DNA of 64,000 bases, taken from positions 169,223 through 233,222 of the forward strand of contig NZ_AUIE01000008.1 of the NCBI RefSeq assembly GCF_000423545.1, read 5' to 3'. The notes under the pieces were generated by a model that did no database searches, was not told the origin of the DNA, and was given only the letters and a program-made list of their open reading frames with translations. Source of the DNA: Metapseudomonas resinovorans DSM 21078 (GTDB lineage: Bacteria > Pseudomonadota > Gammaproteobacteria > Pseudomonadales > Pseudomonadaceae). Positions 36,714 through 46,661 of this stretch are shown here, one piece after another; the stretch's first letter is position 1; every line of letters begins with the position of its first letter. A program made the position numbers and the translations under genes.

Positions 36714-38072
36714 TCAGGCACCTACCGGCGTACGCATGGTGACGAACTCTTCGGCAGCAGTGGGATGCACGCCGATGGTTTCGTCGAAGATGCGCTTGGT
36801 AGCACCGGCCTTGATCGCCACGGCCAGCCCCTGGACGATCTCACCTGCCTCCGGGCCGACCATGTGGCAGCCGAGGACGCGGTCGGTTTCAGCGTCCACC
36901 ACGAGTTTCATGAGGGTGCGTTCCTGGTTCTCGGTGAGGGTCAGCTTCATCGGCCGGAAACGGCTCTCGAAGAGCTTCACCTTGTAACCCTTGGTGCGCG
37001 CCTGCTGCTCGGTCAGGCCGACAGTGCCGATGTTCGGCAGGCTGAATACGGCGGTGGGGATGTGCTCGTAATCCACCGGGCGGTACTCCTCCGGCTTGAA
37101 CAGGCGGCGCGCCACGGCCATCCCCTCGGCCAGCGCCACGGGCGTGAGCTGCACACGGCCGATCACATCGCCCAGGGCGAGAATGGACGGCTCGGTAGTC
37201 TGGAACTGCTCATCCACCTTCACAAAGCCACGCTCGTCCAACTCGACGCCAGTGTTCTCCAGCCCCAGGTTGTCGAGCATCGGACGGCGGCCGGTGGCAT
37301 AGAAGACGCAGTCGGTCTCCAGGTGACGGCCGTCCTTGAGGGTGGCCAGGAGGCTGCCATCGGCCTGTTTCTCGATGCGGGCAATGTCGGAATTGAATTG
37401 CAGGTTCAGCCCCTTCCTGCCCAGCTCATCACGCAGGTGATGGCGCACTGAGTCGTCGAACCCGCGCAAAAACAGTTCGCCGCGATAGAGCAAGGACGTC
37501 TGCGCACCCAAGCCATGGAAAATGGACGCGAACTCGACGGCGATGTAGCCACCGCCCACGACCAGCACGCGCTTGGGCAGTTGTTCGAGGAAGAAGGCCT
37601 CGTTGGAGCTGATGGCCAGCTCGCGGCCGGGGATGTCGGGGATCTGCGGCCAGCCGCCGGTGGCGATGAGAATGTGCTTGGCGGTGCAACGTTGACCGGC
37701 GACGTCCACCGTGTGTGGGTCAACCAGTTTGGCGTGGCCTTCGAGCAGGGTGACGCCGCTGTTCACCAACAGGTTGCGATAGATGCCGTTGAGGCGGTGG
37801 ATCTCGCGGTTCTTGTTGCCGATCAGGGTCGGCCAGTCGAAGCCGGCCTCGCCCAGCGACCAGCCGAAACCCTGAGCCTGCTCGAAGTCCTCGGCGAAGT
37901 GGGCACCGTAGACCAGCAGCTTCTTCGGTACGCAGCCGACATTGACGCAGGTGCCGCCCAGGTAGCGGCTCTCGGCGATGGCCACGCGGCCCCCGAAGCC
38001 GGCCGCAAAGCGTGCCGCACGCACACCGCCGGAACCGGCACCAATGACGAAGAGGTCAAAATCGTAAGCCAT
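36714..38072 (-). CDS. gorA: Glutathione-disulfide reductase
   Basis: A 452-residue flavoprotein. FAD site [17 protein letters not shown], redox-active Cys42 and Cys47 in [19 protein letters not shown] site [20 protein letters not shown] and the C-terminal active-site base in [16 protein letters not shown] are all present. It keeps glutathione reduced. The start at 38072 gives the normal N-terminus; ten extra residues upstream lack similarity. Confidence 0.95.
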   Translation of the reverse strand: MAYDFDLFVIGAGSGGVRAARFAAGFGGRVAIAESRYLGGTCVNVGCVPKKLLVYGAHFAEDFEQAQGFGWSLGEAGFDWPTLIGNKNREIHRLNGIYRNLLVNSGVTLLEGHAKLVDPHTVDVAGQRCTAKHILIATGGWPQIPDIPGRELAISSNEAFFLEQLPKRVLVVGGGYIAVEFASIFHGLGAQTSLLYRGELFLRGFDDSVRHHLRDELGRKGLNLQFNSDIARIEKQADGSLLATLKDGRHLETDCVFYATGRRPMLDNLGLENTGVELDERGFVKVDEQFQTTEPSILALGDVIGRVQLTPVALAEGMAVARRLFKPEEYRPVDYEHIPTAVFSLPNIGTVGLTEQQARTKGYKVKLFESRFRPMKLTLTENQERTLMKLVVDAETDRVLGCHMVGPEAGEIVQGLAVAIKAGATKRIFDETIGVHPTAAEEFVTMRTPVGA

Positions 38073-38166
38073 GGCAAGTCTCCAGAAACAAGCCGCAAGC
38101 ATACCGGAAGATCTGTCTCTGGCCAGTTGCCAGGCCTATCCTTGAGACATCGAGAAGGAGAGTCCC

Positions 38167-38589
38167 ATGCGCCCCACCCTCACCCATGTGGCCCTGCATG
38201 TACCGGAGCTGGAACCCTGCATCCGCTTCTACGCCGATTTCTGCGGCATGCGTGTGATCCACGAGCGCGCCGCCAAGGGGTCGAAGATCGTCTGGATGGC
38301 GGAACCCGGCAAGGAACACCAGTTCATCTTCGTGATCATGCCCGGCGGGCATGATCGCCACCTCGCCACCGACGACTACAGCCATTTCGGTTTCGCCGTG
38401 GACAGCCGCGAGCGGGTCGACGCCATTGCCACCCAGGCCGCGGCGGCTGGCTGTCTGATCTGGCCACCGCGAGACGAGCCCTACCCCGTGGGCTACTACT
38501 GCGGGCTGCGCGACCCTGCGGGCAACTATGTGGAGTTCAGCTACGGCCAACCACTGGGGCCGGGATCCGAGGCGTTGCCGATTCCCTGA
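38167..38589 (+). CDS. VOC family protein
   Basis: The 140-residue protein has the glyoxalase/bleomycin-resistance fold: THVALHVPELEPCIRFYADF at the start, HFGFAVDSRERVDAIA in the middle and LRDPAGNYVEFSYGQPLG at the end, with metal-ligand positions His and Glu. GAGAAGGAG lies upstream of the ATG. It is transcribed away from gorA and followed by a composite REP. Substrate unknown. Confidence 0.82.
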   Translation: MRPTLTHVALHVPELEPCIRFYADFCGMRVIHERAAKGSKIVWMAEPGKEHQFIFVIMPGGHDRHLATDDYSHFGFAVDSRERVDAIATQAAAAGCLIWPPRDEPYPVGYYCGLRDPAGNYVEFSYGQPLGPGSEALPIP

Positions 38590-38624
38590 CGCCCAGGGAC
38601 GCAATACGACCCCGTCTGATCCTC

Positions 38625-38808
38625 ATTGGCAGGCCTTCGGCCTGCTTGGCAAATGAATTGGCTATGTCTGCATGACGTGTTGCAAGCAGCTGCATTGCCC
38701 GTAGGAGCTGGCTTGCCAGCGAATGGCCCCGTTTCGCTGGCAAGCCAGCTCCTACAAGTTTCTTGGCCTCGCTAACGCAGACATAGCGAATGAATTCACC
38801 CCTACAGG
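38625..38808. repeat. Composite REP element 3
   Basis: The inner palindrome at about 38701-38755 is identical over its core to that of element 1. The outer arms GGCAAATGAATTGGCTATGT and GACATAGCGAATGAATTCAC are inverted. The TGTTGCAAGCAGCTGC block before the inner palindrome is also shared with element 1. Confidence 0.85.
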
Positions 38809-38826
38809 CCTTTCCCGGGCCCAATG

Positions 38827-38848
38827 AAAAGGCCGCCCGAAGGCGGCC
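38827..38848 (-). terminator. Rho-independent terminator of galU
   Basis: Read on the minus strand: GGCCGCC, loop TTCG, GGCGGCC, then TTTT. It lies 20 nt after the galU stop. Confidence 0.88.
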
Positions 38849-38867
38849 CTCTGCGTGGCGTGGCCGA

Positions 38868-39707
38868 TCAGTAGGCCTTGCCGGTCTTGTACAGGTTCTC
38901 GAAGCAGTAGTTGGTGGCTTCGATGTAGCCTTCCGCGCCGCCGCAGTCAAAGCGCTTGCCCTTGAACTTGTAGGCCAGTACGCAGCCGTCCTGCGCCTGC
39001 TTCATCAGCGCATCGGTAATCTGGATTTCACCGCCCTTGCCCGGCTCGGTCTGTTCGATGAGGTCGAAGATGTCCGGCGTCAGGATGTAGCGGCCGATGA
39101 TCGCCAGGTTCGACGGGGCATCTTCAGGCTTGGGTTTTTCCACCATGCTGTTCACGCGGAAGATGTCGTCACGGATCATCTCGCCAGCGATCACACCGTA
39201 CTTGGAGGTTTCCTCGCGCGGTACTTCCTGGATGGCAACGATGGAGCAGCGGAACTGGTTGTACAGCTTGACCATCTGGGTCAGGACACCGTCGCCTTCC
39301 AGGTTCAGGCAAAGGTCGTCCGCCAGGACCACGGCAAAGGGTTCGTCACCGATCAGCGGACGACCGCTGAGGATGGCGTGACCCAGGCCCTTCATCTCGA
39401 CCTGGCGGGTATAGGAGAAGCTGCACTCATCGATCAGGCGACGGATGCCGACCAGGTATTTCTCCTTGTCGGTGCCCTTGATCTGGTGTTCCAGCTCGTA
39501 GCTGATGTCGAAATGGTCTTCGAGGGCGCGCTTGCCACGGCCAGTCACGATGGAAATTTCGCTCAGACCAGCGTCCAGGGCCTCTTCAACGCCGTACTGG
39601 ATCAGCGGTTTGTTCACCACTGGCAGCATTTCCTTGGGCATCGCCTTGGTGGCCGGCAGGAATCGGGTACCGTAACCGGCGGCGGGGAACAGGCATTTCT
39701 TGATCAT
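38868..39707 (-). CDS. galU: UTP-glucose-1-phosphate uridylyltransferase
   Basis: A 279-residue nucleotidyltransferase with FPAAGYGTRFLPATKAMPKE (nucleotide loop and catalytic Lys), PLIQYGVEEALDAGL, AVVLADDLCL and MVEKPKPEDAPSNL. It makes UDP-glucose for exopolysaccharide and LPS. The ugd gene lies immediately upstream on the same strand, so the pair supplies UDP-glucose and UDP-glucuronate. Confidence 0.96.
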   Translation of the reverse strand: MIKKCLFPAAGYGTRFLPATKAMPKEMLPVVNKPLIQYGVEEALDAGLSEISIVTGRGKRALEDHFDISYELEHQIKGTDKEKYLVGIRRLIDECSFSYTRQVEMKGLGHAILSGRPLIGDEPFAVVLADDLCLNLEGDGVLTQMVKLYNQFRCSIVAIQEVPREETSKYGVIAGEMIRDDIFRVNSMVEKPKPEDAPSNLAIIGRYILTPDIFDLIEQTEPGKGGEIQITDALMKQAQDGCVLAYKFKGKRFDCGGAEGYIEATNYCFENLYKTGKAY

Positions 39708-39754
39708 TTCGATCCTTTGGGGTGGGTGTTATGGCGAATTGCCGCGCAGTCTAA

Positions 39755-41116
39755 TCAGGCCGCAGTCGCCTTACAATGCCCGCTTGCGGGCCGTCCTATG
39801 CCGCGATAGAGGAACCCTGCTTCGACCAGCTGCGCCGGCTCGTAGAGGTTACGTCCATCAAAGATCACGGGCATGCGCATAAGACCACGAATCCGCTCGA
39901 AGTTCGGCTGACGGAACTGCTTCCACTCGGTGACAAGCACCAGCGCGTCGGCCCCCTCGGCCGCGCTGTAAGGGGAGTCCGCCAGGCGCAACTGGCCCGA
40001 CTCCACCGCTTTGGGATAGCGAGCGGAAACCCCGGCACTGGCCGCAGGATCGTGCGCTTGCACCCGAGCACCGGCTTGCAGAAGTGCATCCAGCAGTACC
40101 AGGCTGGGCGCTTCCCGCAGGTCATCAGTGCCTGGCTTGAAGGCCAGCCCCCAGAGCGCCACCACCCTGCCCTGCAGGACGCCGTTGAAATGCTCGCGCA
40201 GCGCCTGGAACAGCAGGGTCTTCTGTAGCGCGTTGCGTGCTTCCACTGCCCGCAGGATGCCGGGCTCAATTCCCTCCTGCTCCGCAGTCCTGATAAGGGC
40301 GCGCACATCCTTCGGGAAACATGAACCACCATAACCACAGCCGGCATAGATGAAATGGGTGCCGATGCGCCTGTCACTGCCAACCCCACGGCGGACATCT
40401 TCGATGTCCACTCCCATTCGCGCGCAGATGCCGGCCATTTCATTCATGAACGAGATCTTGGTCGCAAGGAAAGCGTTGGCGGCGTACTTGGTGAACTCCG
40501 CGGCGCGGACGCCCATGGTAAGCACCCGCTCATGGTTGCGCAGGAACGGCGCATAGAGGCGGCGCAACTGCTCGGTGGCATCCGCTTCGTCACAGCCGAT
40601 GATGACCCGGTCCGGGCGCATGAAGTCGTCGATGGCCGAACCCTCCTTGAGAAACTCAGGGTTGCTCGCCACCTGGATCTTGAAGCCCAGGCCACGGGCA
40701 GCGAGGCCAGCCTGGATGCGCTGGGCGACCCGCTCCGCCGTACCGACTGGCACGGTGGACTTGTCTACGACCAGGCAGGGCCGCTTGAGGCTGGCACCCA
40801 ACTCGTCGGCCACGCCGAGCACATGGGAAAGGTCGGCGGAGCCATCTTCGCCACTGGGAGTCCCGACAGCGATGAAGACGATATCGACCTGGTCGATACC
40901 CTCCTCTATCTGTGCTGTGAAACTCAGCTGCCCGCTGGCAAGGTGAGCCTGGAGCATGGGTTCCAGACCAGGCTCGTAGATGGGGACCTGCCCCCGGTGA
41001 AGACGGGCCAGACGGAACGGATCGCGTTCGACACAGCTCACCTGGTTACCCATCTCGGCAAAACAGGTAGCCGTCACCAAGCCCACATAACCCGCACCAA
41101 TCACGCATAGTCGCAT
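39755..41116 (-). CDS. ugd: UDP-glucose 6-dehydrogenase
   Basis: A 453-residue enzyme with the NAD motif MRLCVIGAGYVGLVTATCFA, STVPVGTAERV, NPEFLKEGSAIDDFMRPDRV, and the catalytic Cys in GCGYGGSCFPKDVRAL. The C-terminal nucleotide-binding half includes GLAFKPGTDDLREAPS. It oxidises UDP-glucose to UDP-glucuronate. ATG 41116 is the family start; an upstream ATG at 41167 adds 17 residues. It ends 47 nt before galU. Confidence 0.95.
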   Translation of the reverse strand: MRLCVIGAGYVGLVTATCFAEMGNQVSCVERDPFRLARLHRGQVPIYEPGLEPMLQAHLASGQLSFTAQIEEGIDQVDIVFIAVGTPSGEDGSADLSHVLGVADELGASLKRPCLVVDKSTVPVGTAERVAQRIQAGLAARGLGFKIQVASNPEFLKEGSAIDDFMRPDRVIIGCDEADATEQLRRLYAPFLRNHERVLTMGVRAAEFTKYAANAFLATKISFMNEMAGICARMGVDIEDVRRGVGSDRRIGTHFIYAGCGYGGSCFPKDVRALIRTAEQEGIEPGILRAVEARNALQKTLLFQALREHFNGVLQGRVVALWGLAFKPGTDDLREAPSLVLLDALLQAGARVQAHDPAASAGVSARYPKAVESGQLRLADSPYSAAEGADALVLVTEWKQFRQPNFERIRGLMRMPVIFDGRNLYEPAQLVEAGFLYRGIGRPASGHCKATAA

Positions 41117-41204
41117 GGACAGCCCCTCCACCATTGATAGGCGGATTCCATCCAAGCCGCATGGCAAGACCGTGACGGCGACGTGACAGTACGGAGAAAC
41201 AACA

Positions 41205-41222
41205 ACGGCCCGTGAGGGCCGT
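41205..41222 (-). terminator. Terminator of the 94-residue gene
   Basis: On the minus strand ACGGCCC, loop TCAC, GGGCCGT is followed by TGTTGTTT. It lies 4 nt after the stop. Confidence 0.8.
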
Positions 41223-41226
41223 CTGG

Positions 41227-41511
41227 TCAGGGTTCTTGGGGGATTTCCGTCAACTCAAGCTCCACCAGCGCCTCAGTGCTCTCGTGAAGGATGGGCACAT
41301 CGCTGTAGGTGGCAAGCGCCTCCCAATGCTGGTCAAGCCCGGCGCCTATGGCGGCCAGGTGATCGATCATGCGCCGTCCTGCGCTCTTCACCGCCGGATC
41401 CTCACTGCGCATCATCTCGAACGACATTTCACTCATTGCCGCCGTGAGATGGGTGAGGCTACGGGTCGTAAGGCTGAGCAAACGCACCAGGTGCTGCTCT
41501 TTCGATTCCAT
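41227..41511 (-). CDS. Small helical protein of unknown function
   Basis: A 94-residue, mainly helical acidic protein (MESKEQHLVRLLSLTTRSLT at the start, LVELELTEIPQEP at the end) with no membrane segment. The start at 41511 leaves a plausible ribosome site (AAGAGGGAAA); an upstream ATG six codons earlier is possible. It has its own terminator, so it is probably expressed. I do not recognise the family. Confidence 0.6.
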   Translation of the reverse strand: MESKEQHLVRLLSLTTRSLTHLTAAMSEMSFEMMRSEDPAVKSAGRRMIDHLAAIGAGLDQHWEALATYSDVPILHESTEALVELELTEIPQEP

Positions 41512-41529
41512 TCGATTTCCCTCTTTCAC

Positions 41530-42107
41530 CTGATCCGTTCAGGCTCCCTGAAGCCAGCCAAAAAACAAACAACGGATACGCCCCTCCGGCGCACCGCAAC
41601 ATCAGCGTTAGTCCGCCCGCAAGCGCCAAAGGTTCTACATCAGCACGACGGAATCATTTCCGGTCCCGTGTCGGGTGAGCATATAGGAAGGACCGTCGAG
41701 CAGATATCACCAGACACGAACAGGCCCGCACATGGCGGGCCTGGAATTCGTAGTAGGTGGCCGGCGCTGGTTTCCGGCTTGCGAGGTTTATCAGGCATCC
41801 CACAGAAGCATGTAAGCGCTTCTGCTTCACACGGCGTAAGGGCTGGATCTCATCGGGGAGATCTTTCTAACCGTGTACCCTTCGGAACGCGCCCCACGTT
41901 TCCTCACTATCCGCTTGCGCATCAGTCTGCGTATCCACCTACTGATATTGAGGCTAGCAAAGCCCTTTGCTTCCGACAGGACGTTTTTAGATCGTTTTCT
42001 TCCGGCCTGGAAATGTGCTGGAACTGAACGTGCTCTCGCAACCCCGGCAAAGAACTGGGTGACGAAAGAAAAGACTCAAAGAGTGGCCAGCAAGAGCTTG
42101 ATTTGAA
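41530..42107. other. 578-nt gap without a gene
   Basis: No coding frame with convincing codon use or domain is visible on either strand. The stretch holds a hairpin CAGGCCCGC/GCGGGCCTG at about 41721-41742 and an AGAAGC/GCTTCT dyad at about 41809-41827. The tRNA-Leu 3' end and its downstream region occupy the right end. A small RNA gene cannot be excluded. Confidence 0.4.
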
Positions 42108-42193
42108 TGGTGCCCGGAGCGGGACTCGAACCCGCAAGCCCAAAGGGCGAAGCATTTTAAGTGCTCTGCGTATACCGATTTCGCCATCCGGGC
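42108..42193 (-). tRNA. tRNA-Leu (anticodon TAA)
   Basis: The minus strand reads GCCCGGATGGCGAAATCGGT at the 5' end, carries the anticodon TAA within ACTTAAAAT, has a class II variable arm CGCCCTTTGGGCTTG, the T-loop GTTCGAGTC and the acceptor 3' half CCGGGC plus encoded ACCA. It is 86 nt long. Confidence 0.95.
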
Positions 42194-42342
42194 AGGAGGG
42201 GCATTGGTGCAGGGCGCTGATTTAAGCCCAAATAAAATTTCGAATCAATCACTTAGGCGTTGAACAGCACACCATTTGCTGCGCTTTCCTGGATCGCTCT
42301 TGCCTGGGCGCCCGCAACTACGCCAGTTTCCTGGGCACATGA

Positions 42343-42379
42343 AAAAAGCCCCGTAGACTTTTGATCTACGGGGCTTTTT
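42343..42379. terminator. Terminator between tRNA-Cys and tRNA-Leu
   Basis: AAAAAGCCCCGTAGA and TCTACGGGGCTTTTT form a 15-bp stem around a 7-nt loop, with an A-run and a T-run on opposite sides, so it can act on either strand. It would separate the Gly-Cys tRNA transcript from tRNA-Leu. Confidence 0.85.
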
Positions 42380-42382
42380 AGA

Positions 42383-42456
42383 TGGAGGCCGAAGTCGGAA
42401 TCGAACCGGCGTACACGGATTTGCAATCCGCTGCATGACCACTCTGCCATCCGGCC
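42383..42456 (-). tRNA. tRNA-Cys (anticodon GCA)
   Basis: The minus strand reads GGCCGGATGGCAGAGTGGTC, anticodon GCA in GATTGCAAATC, T-loop GGTTCGATTCC and the 3' end CGGCC plus TCCA. Length 74 nt with encoded CCA. Confidence 0.95.
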
Positions 42457-42497
42457 TAAACGATGACGCCGCTTGCGGCGGCGTCATCGCGTGAAAC

Positions 42498-42573
<76 letters not shown>

Positions 42574-42643
42574 TTTGTCGTGTTGACGGGCGCCATTCTA
42601 TAGATTCATGAACAGCCGTCAACCCCTTGATTCAAAAAAACTT

Positions 42644-43204
42644 TTATTTTTCCTTCGGGTCCGTGCTGAGGTGCGGCAGGGCCGCCAGCAGGTAGTGCAG
42701 CATCGACCAGAGCGTCAGGGCTGCGGCCAAGATAAGCAGGAAATAACCAATCGCCACCCAGAAGGTGAAAAGCGGCGGGTTGGCCAGCAGGATGACCAGT
42801 GCCAGCATCTGCGCGGCTGTCTTCCATTTGCCCAGGTTCGATACAGCCACATGGGCACGAGCACCAAGCTCCGCCATCCACTCGCGCAAGGCCGATACCA
42901 CGATCTCGCGACCGATGATGATCGCCGCCGGCAAGGACAGCCAGAGGTTGTGGTGCTCCTCCACGAGTAGAACCAGCGCCACCGCCACCATCAGCTTGTC
43001 AGCAACCGGGTCGAGGAAAGCGCCGAAGGGCGTGCTCTGCTGCCAACGCCGGGCCAGGTAGCCATCGAACCAGTCAGTGATCGCCGCAATGGCGAAAACC
43101 GCGCTGGCTGCCAGGTAGCTCCAGGAGAACGGCAGATAGAAGAGCAGTATGAAAACGGGAATGAGCAGTACGCGAAGAACGGTGAGCAGGTTAGGAATAT
43201 TCAT
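42644..43204 (-). CDS. pgsA: CDP-diacylglycerol-glycerol-3-phosphate 3-phosphatidyltransferase
   Basis: A 186-residue membrane enzyme with the full CDP-alcohol phosphotransferase motif, D-x2-DG-x2-AR-x8-G-x3-D-x3-D, seen as [10 protein letters not shown] then [12 protein letters not shown]. It begins [20 protein letters not shown]. It makes phosphatidylglycerophosphate, the first step to phosphatidylglycerol and cardiolipin. It lies 32 nt after uvrC and just before the tRNA cluster, the usual Pseudomonas order. Confidence 0.96.
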   Translation of the reverse strand: MNIPNLLTVLRVLLIPVFILLFYLPFSWSYLAASAVFAIAAITDWFDGYLARRWQQSTPFGAFLDPVADKLMVAVALVLLVEEHHNLWLSLPAAIIIGREIVVSALREWMAELGARAHVAVSNLGKWKTAAQMLALVILLANPPLFTFWVAIGYFLLILAAALTLWSMLHYLLAALPHLSTDPKEK

Positions 43205-43236
43205 CGTTACGGCTGGTTTTGAAGGAAGGCCGCATT

Positions 43237-45060
43237 CTACTCGCTGTGCAGGGCTGCATAAATCGACTCAGCAAGCTTTTTGCTAATACCGGGTGCCTTG
43301 GCGATTTCCTCGATGCTGGCCCGACTGAGTTCCTGCAGTCCACCAAAATGCTTGAGCAGCTCCCGACGGCGCTTCGGCCCTACTCCGGCCACCTCTTCCA
43401 GGCTGGACGTGCGACGCGCCTTGCCACGTCGTGCACGGTGCCCGGTGATGGCAAAGCGGTGCGCCTCGTCGCGGATCTGCTGGATCAGGTGCAGTGCCGG
43501 CGAATCCGCCGGCAAGGTGAACTCGTGGGCTGCATCGTTGAGGTAGAGGGTTTCGAAGCCTGGCTTGCGGGTGACGCCCTTGGCGACGCCAAGCAGAATC
43601 AACTCAGGCACTGCCAGTTCCCTGAGCACTTCCTGCGCCATGGCGAGTTGGCCTTTGCCACCGTCCACCAGCAAAATGTCAGGTAACTTGCCCTCCCCCT
43701 CCTTCAACTTGCTGAAACGACGCGACAACGCCTGGTGCATGGCTGCGTAGTCGTCTCCAGCGGTAACGCCTTCGATGTTATAGCGACGATAGTCCGACTT
43801 CAGCGCGCCCTCAGGTCCAAACACCACGCATGAAGCCACGGTGGCTTCTCCGCTGGAATGGCTGATGTCGTAGCACTCCAGTCGCTGTGGCGTCTCATCC
43901 AGGCCAAGGGCCTCGGCTAGTGCTTCGAAACGTGCCGCAGTGTGCTGCCGGTTGGCCAGCCGTGCGGCCAAGGCCTGTTCGGCGTTGGTGACGGCCAGCT
44001 GTTGCCAGCGCGCACGGGTGCCACGCACCCGATGGCTGATATCCAGTTCACGACCGCGCAACTCGGCCAGCGCGGCGATCAGCGTCGGGAAGTCTTCGTG
44101 AGTGGTGTTGACGATCAGTTCGCTGGGCAGGTCCCGGTCGTGATTGCTCAGGTAGTACTGGGCAATGAACGCCACCAGCACATCGGCAGCTTCTTCTTCG
44201 ATACCAACCTGCGGGAAAAAGTGCTTGCTGCCCAGGACACGACCACCGCGCACGCTGATCAAGTGCACGCACGCTCCGCCCGGTGTGGCGATGGCAGCCA
44301 CCACATCGATGTCGCCGGTGCCACCTTCCATGCTTTGCTGGTCCTGCACTCGACGCAGGATGGCGATCTGGTCACGCAGTTCGGCAGCCCGCTCGAAATC
44401 CAGCCGCTGTGCCGCTGCTTCCATCCCGACGGAAAGCTCTTGGCTCAAGGCGTTACTACGCCCCTCGAGGAACATCACCGAGTGACGCACGTCCTCAGTG
44501 TATTCAGCCGGGTCTACCAGCCCCACACAAGGCGCCTTGCAACGTTTGATCTGGTACTGCAGGCAGGGTCGGGTGCGATTCTTGTAGTAGCTGTCCTCAC
44601 ACTGGCGGACCAGGAAGGCCTTTTGCAGCAGGTTGAGGCTTTCGCGAATAGCACCCGCACTGGGGTATGGTCCGAAATAACGCCCTTTCTGCTTCTTCGC
44701 CCCACGGTGAATGCTCAGCCGCGGGAAATCGCCGTCGCTGAGGTGTACGTAGGGATAGGACTTATCGTCCCGCAGCAGGATGTTGTAGGGCGGCCGCCAT
44801 TCCTTGATCAGCGTCTGCTCCAGCAGCAGCGCTTCGGTCTCATTGGCGGTGATGGTGGTCTCGACCTGGACGATACGCGCCACCAGGGCGGCGGTCTTGG
44901 GCGCCAGGCCAGTCTTTCGGAAGTAGCTGGCAAGGCGCTTCTTCAGGTTCTTCGCCTTGCCTACATAAAGCAGTTTGCCGCCCGCATCGAGCATCCGGTA
45001 AACACCCGGACGACCGCTGCAGGCGGCAAGGAACGCACTCGCGTCGAAGGATTCGGACAT
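43237..45060 (-). CDS. uvrC: Excinuclease ABC subunit C
   Basis: A 607-residue nuclease of nucleotide excision repair. N-terminal GIY-YIG domain ([20 protein letters not shown], residues about 17-36), a UVR motif near 200, the RNase H-like C-terminal nuclease with [20 protein letters not shown] and [10 protein letters not shown], and a helix-hairpin-helix tail ([20 protein letters not shown]). It is translated immediately after gacA with one base between them, the conserved gacA-uvrC pairing. Confidence 0.97.
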   Translation of the reverse strand: MSESFDASAFLAACSGRPGVYRMLDAGGKLLYVGKAKNLKKRLASYFRKTGLAPKTAALVARIVQVETTITANETEALLLEQTLIKEWRPPYNILLRDDKSYPYVHLSDGDFPRLSIHRGAKKQKGRYFGPYPSAGAIRESLNLLQKAFLVRQCEDSYYKNRTRPCLQYQIKRCKAPCVGLVDPAEYTEDVRHSVMFLEGRSNALSQELSVGMEAAAQRLDFERAAELRDQIAILRRVQDQQSMEGGTGDIDVVAAIATPGGACVHLISVRGGRVLGSKHFFPQVGIEEEAADVLVAFIAQYYLSNHDRDLPSELIVNTTHEDFPTLIAALAELRGRELDISHRVRGTRARWQQLAVTNAEQALAARLANRQHTAARFEALAEALGLDETPQRLECYDISHSSGEATVASCVVFGPEGALKSDYRRYNIEGVTAGDDYAAMHQALSRRFSKLKEGEGKLPDILLVDGGKGQLAMAQEVLRELAVPELILLGVAKGVTRKPGFETLYLNDAAHEFTLPADSPALHLIQQIRDEAHRFAITGHRARRGKARRTSSLEEVAGVGPKRRRELLKHFGGLQELSRASIEEIAKAPGISKKLAESIYAALHSE

Positions 45061-45061
45061 C

Positions 45062-45706
45062 TTAGCTGACGGCGTCTACCATGCCGTGTCGAACAGCCAG
45101 CAGCGCCAGCTCCACGTCGCTGGAAATGGAAAGCTTATCGAAGATCCGGTAGCGGTAGGTATTCACTGTCTTCGGCGACAGACAGAGCTTGTCGGAAATA
45201 CTCTGCACTTTCTGGCAGTTGGCGATCATCAGGGCGATCTGGATTTCGCGCTCCGACAGCAGATCAAAGGGCGAACCACTGGCCTGGGGCTGAAAGGACT
45301 TGAGCGCCAGTTGCTGGGCAATCTGCGGACTGATGAAACGGTGGCCGGCGAAGACCTGGCGAATCGCCTGGATCATTTCCTCCAGAGCAGCGCCCTTGGT
45401 CAGGTAACCGGCCGCGCCAGCCTGCAACAACCGGGTCGGGAATGGATCATCCTCGCAAGCGGTCACCGCCACCACCTTGAGGTCCGTATGGCTACGCAGC
45501 AGCTTGCGAGTCGCCTCAAGACCGCCGATGCCGGGCATTTTGACATCCATCAGGACCACATCGGGCTTGAGTTCCCGTGCTTTTTTCAGGGCTTCCTCGC
45601 CGCTGTCAGCCTGCCCTACCACCTGCAGGCCATCGACATCGGCCAGCATGCGGGTAATCCCCGTTCTAACAAGATCGTGGTCATCGACCACCAGCACCCT
45701 AATCAA
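45062..45706 (-). CDS. gacA: Response regulator GacA
   Basis: A 214-residue LuxR/NarL-type response regulator. The receiver domain has Asp8/Asp9, phospho-acceptor Asp54 in [13 protein letters not shown] and Lys in [12 protein letters not shown]. The C-terminal HTH reads [20 protein letters not shown] and [17 protein letters not shown]. With GacS it switches on the small RNAs that titrate RsmA, controlling secondary metabolism and biofilm. Sequence and the uvrC neighbour together make this secure. Confidence 0.97.
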   Translation of the reverse strand: MIRVLVVDDHDLVRTGITRMLADVDGLQVVGQADSGEEALKKARELKPDVVLMDVKMPGIGGLEATRKLLRSHTDLKVVAVTACEDDPFPTRLLQAGAAGYLTKGAALEEMIQAIRQVFAGHRFISPQIAQQLALKSFQPQASGSPFDLLSEREIQIALMIANCQKVQSISDKLCLSPKTVNTYRYRIFDKLSISSDVELALLAVRHGMVDAVS

Positions 45707-45995
45707 GCGACACCTCTCAGTGCATCGCGCGCTGCCTTGGCAGCAAGCTTGTTCAAATGAGGCTCACATTAGCAAATGACCGGAGAATGACCTAGCGCCA
45801 GATGCATTTGCCGTCAAACGATCAGCGCCAATTTCTCATCCAATGATAGCCATGCATATGACTTCGCAGACGCCGCGCGCCAGAAAAAGCCCAATAATCA
45901 CAATGCACTATCGAGCTTTTCTATGAAGAGGATGAAGATATGGAGGCAACCAATGCGAGGGCGCCCCTGTTAAGCCAGGGACACCCTCGTGCTTT
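45707..45995. other. Gap upstream of gacA with a hairpin
   Basis: No gene is seen in these 289 nt. It should hold the gacA promoter. A hairpin near 45957-45989 (CGAGGG...CCCCTG with CCAGGG...CCCTCG) lies just past the SCO1 stop and probably ends that transcript. Confidence 0.5.
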
Positions 45996-46622
45996 TCAGG
46001 AGGCCGCGCTCCATTCGCGGTCTACATGGTTCAGCGTAGAGAGAATGTGCTTCGGACCGGTCAGTGCCGGCGCCATGGTCCAGCGCTCGTAACTGTCGTT
46101 CCCCATACGCACGAGACCGGTATGACTGGTCAGATTGCGATCGACCTCTGGATCGACGTCATAGAAGCCCAGACTGAAACGAATGGCCTCGATGTCCTCC
46201 GGGTCTCCGGTAAGGAACTCCCAGCCCCGGCCGATGTGGTACTTCTCGACATAGGCCTTGAGCTCATCGGGCGTATCCAGCAGCGGCTGCAAGGTGATGG
46301 AGTGCATGAACACACTCCGCCCTACCCGGTCGCCCAGCAGTTGCTGGAACTGGCGCAAGTTTGCCGTCATGGTCGGGCATTTGCCGGTGCACTGCGTGTA
46401 CATCATGTTGAAGGTAACCACCTTGCCGCGGATGAGGTCGTCGTAAAACCTCACTTTGCGACCTTCGTGGGTGTAAAGCGTGACATTGGGAAACGGAATC
46501 GCCCCGGCACTGCGCGCTGAAGCGGTATCGACCAGGCCACCACTGCCGCGAGTGGCGGCCCAACCAGCCAGCAAGGCAGCCGCACCACCGAACCCGGCCA
46601 GCATCTTTCTTCGCGTGTTCAT
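45996..46622 (-). CDS. SCO1/SenC family copper chaperone-like protein
   Basis: A 208-residue protein with a Tat-like leader (TRRKMLAGFGGAAALLAGWA) and a thioredoxin-like body. The copper/redox motif CxxxC is Cys78 and Cys82 in YTQCTGKCPTM, and a conserved His lies in NLTSHTGLVRM. SCO proteins deliver copper to CuA centres or act in redox defence. It sits 39 nt after a multicopper oxidase gene, so a role in maturing or supporting that enzyme is likely. The start at 46622 places the Arg pair at residues 4-5. Confidence 0.85.
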   Translation of the reverse strand: MNTRRKMLAGFGGAAALLAGWAATRGSGGLVDTASARSAGAIPFPNVTLYTHEGRKVRFYDDLIRGKVVTFNMMYTQCTGKCPTMTANLRQFQQLLGDRVGRSVFMHSITLQPLLDTPDELKAYVEKYHIGRGWEFLTGDPEDIEAIRFSLGFYDVDPEVDRNLTSHTGLVRMGNDSYERWTMAPALTGPKHILSTLNHVDREWSAAS

Positions 46623-46661
46623 ATTGATTCCTCCCACCTCGAAGTTGCCCTGCAATCGGCT

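Noticed and set aside
41530..42107. Possible RsmY/Z-like small RNA between the 94-residue gene and tRNA-Leu
   Set aside because: Several GGA triplets occur, but I see no ordered series of GGA-bearing stem-loops or a terminator to support it.
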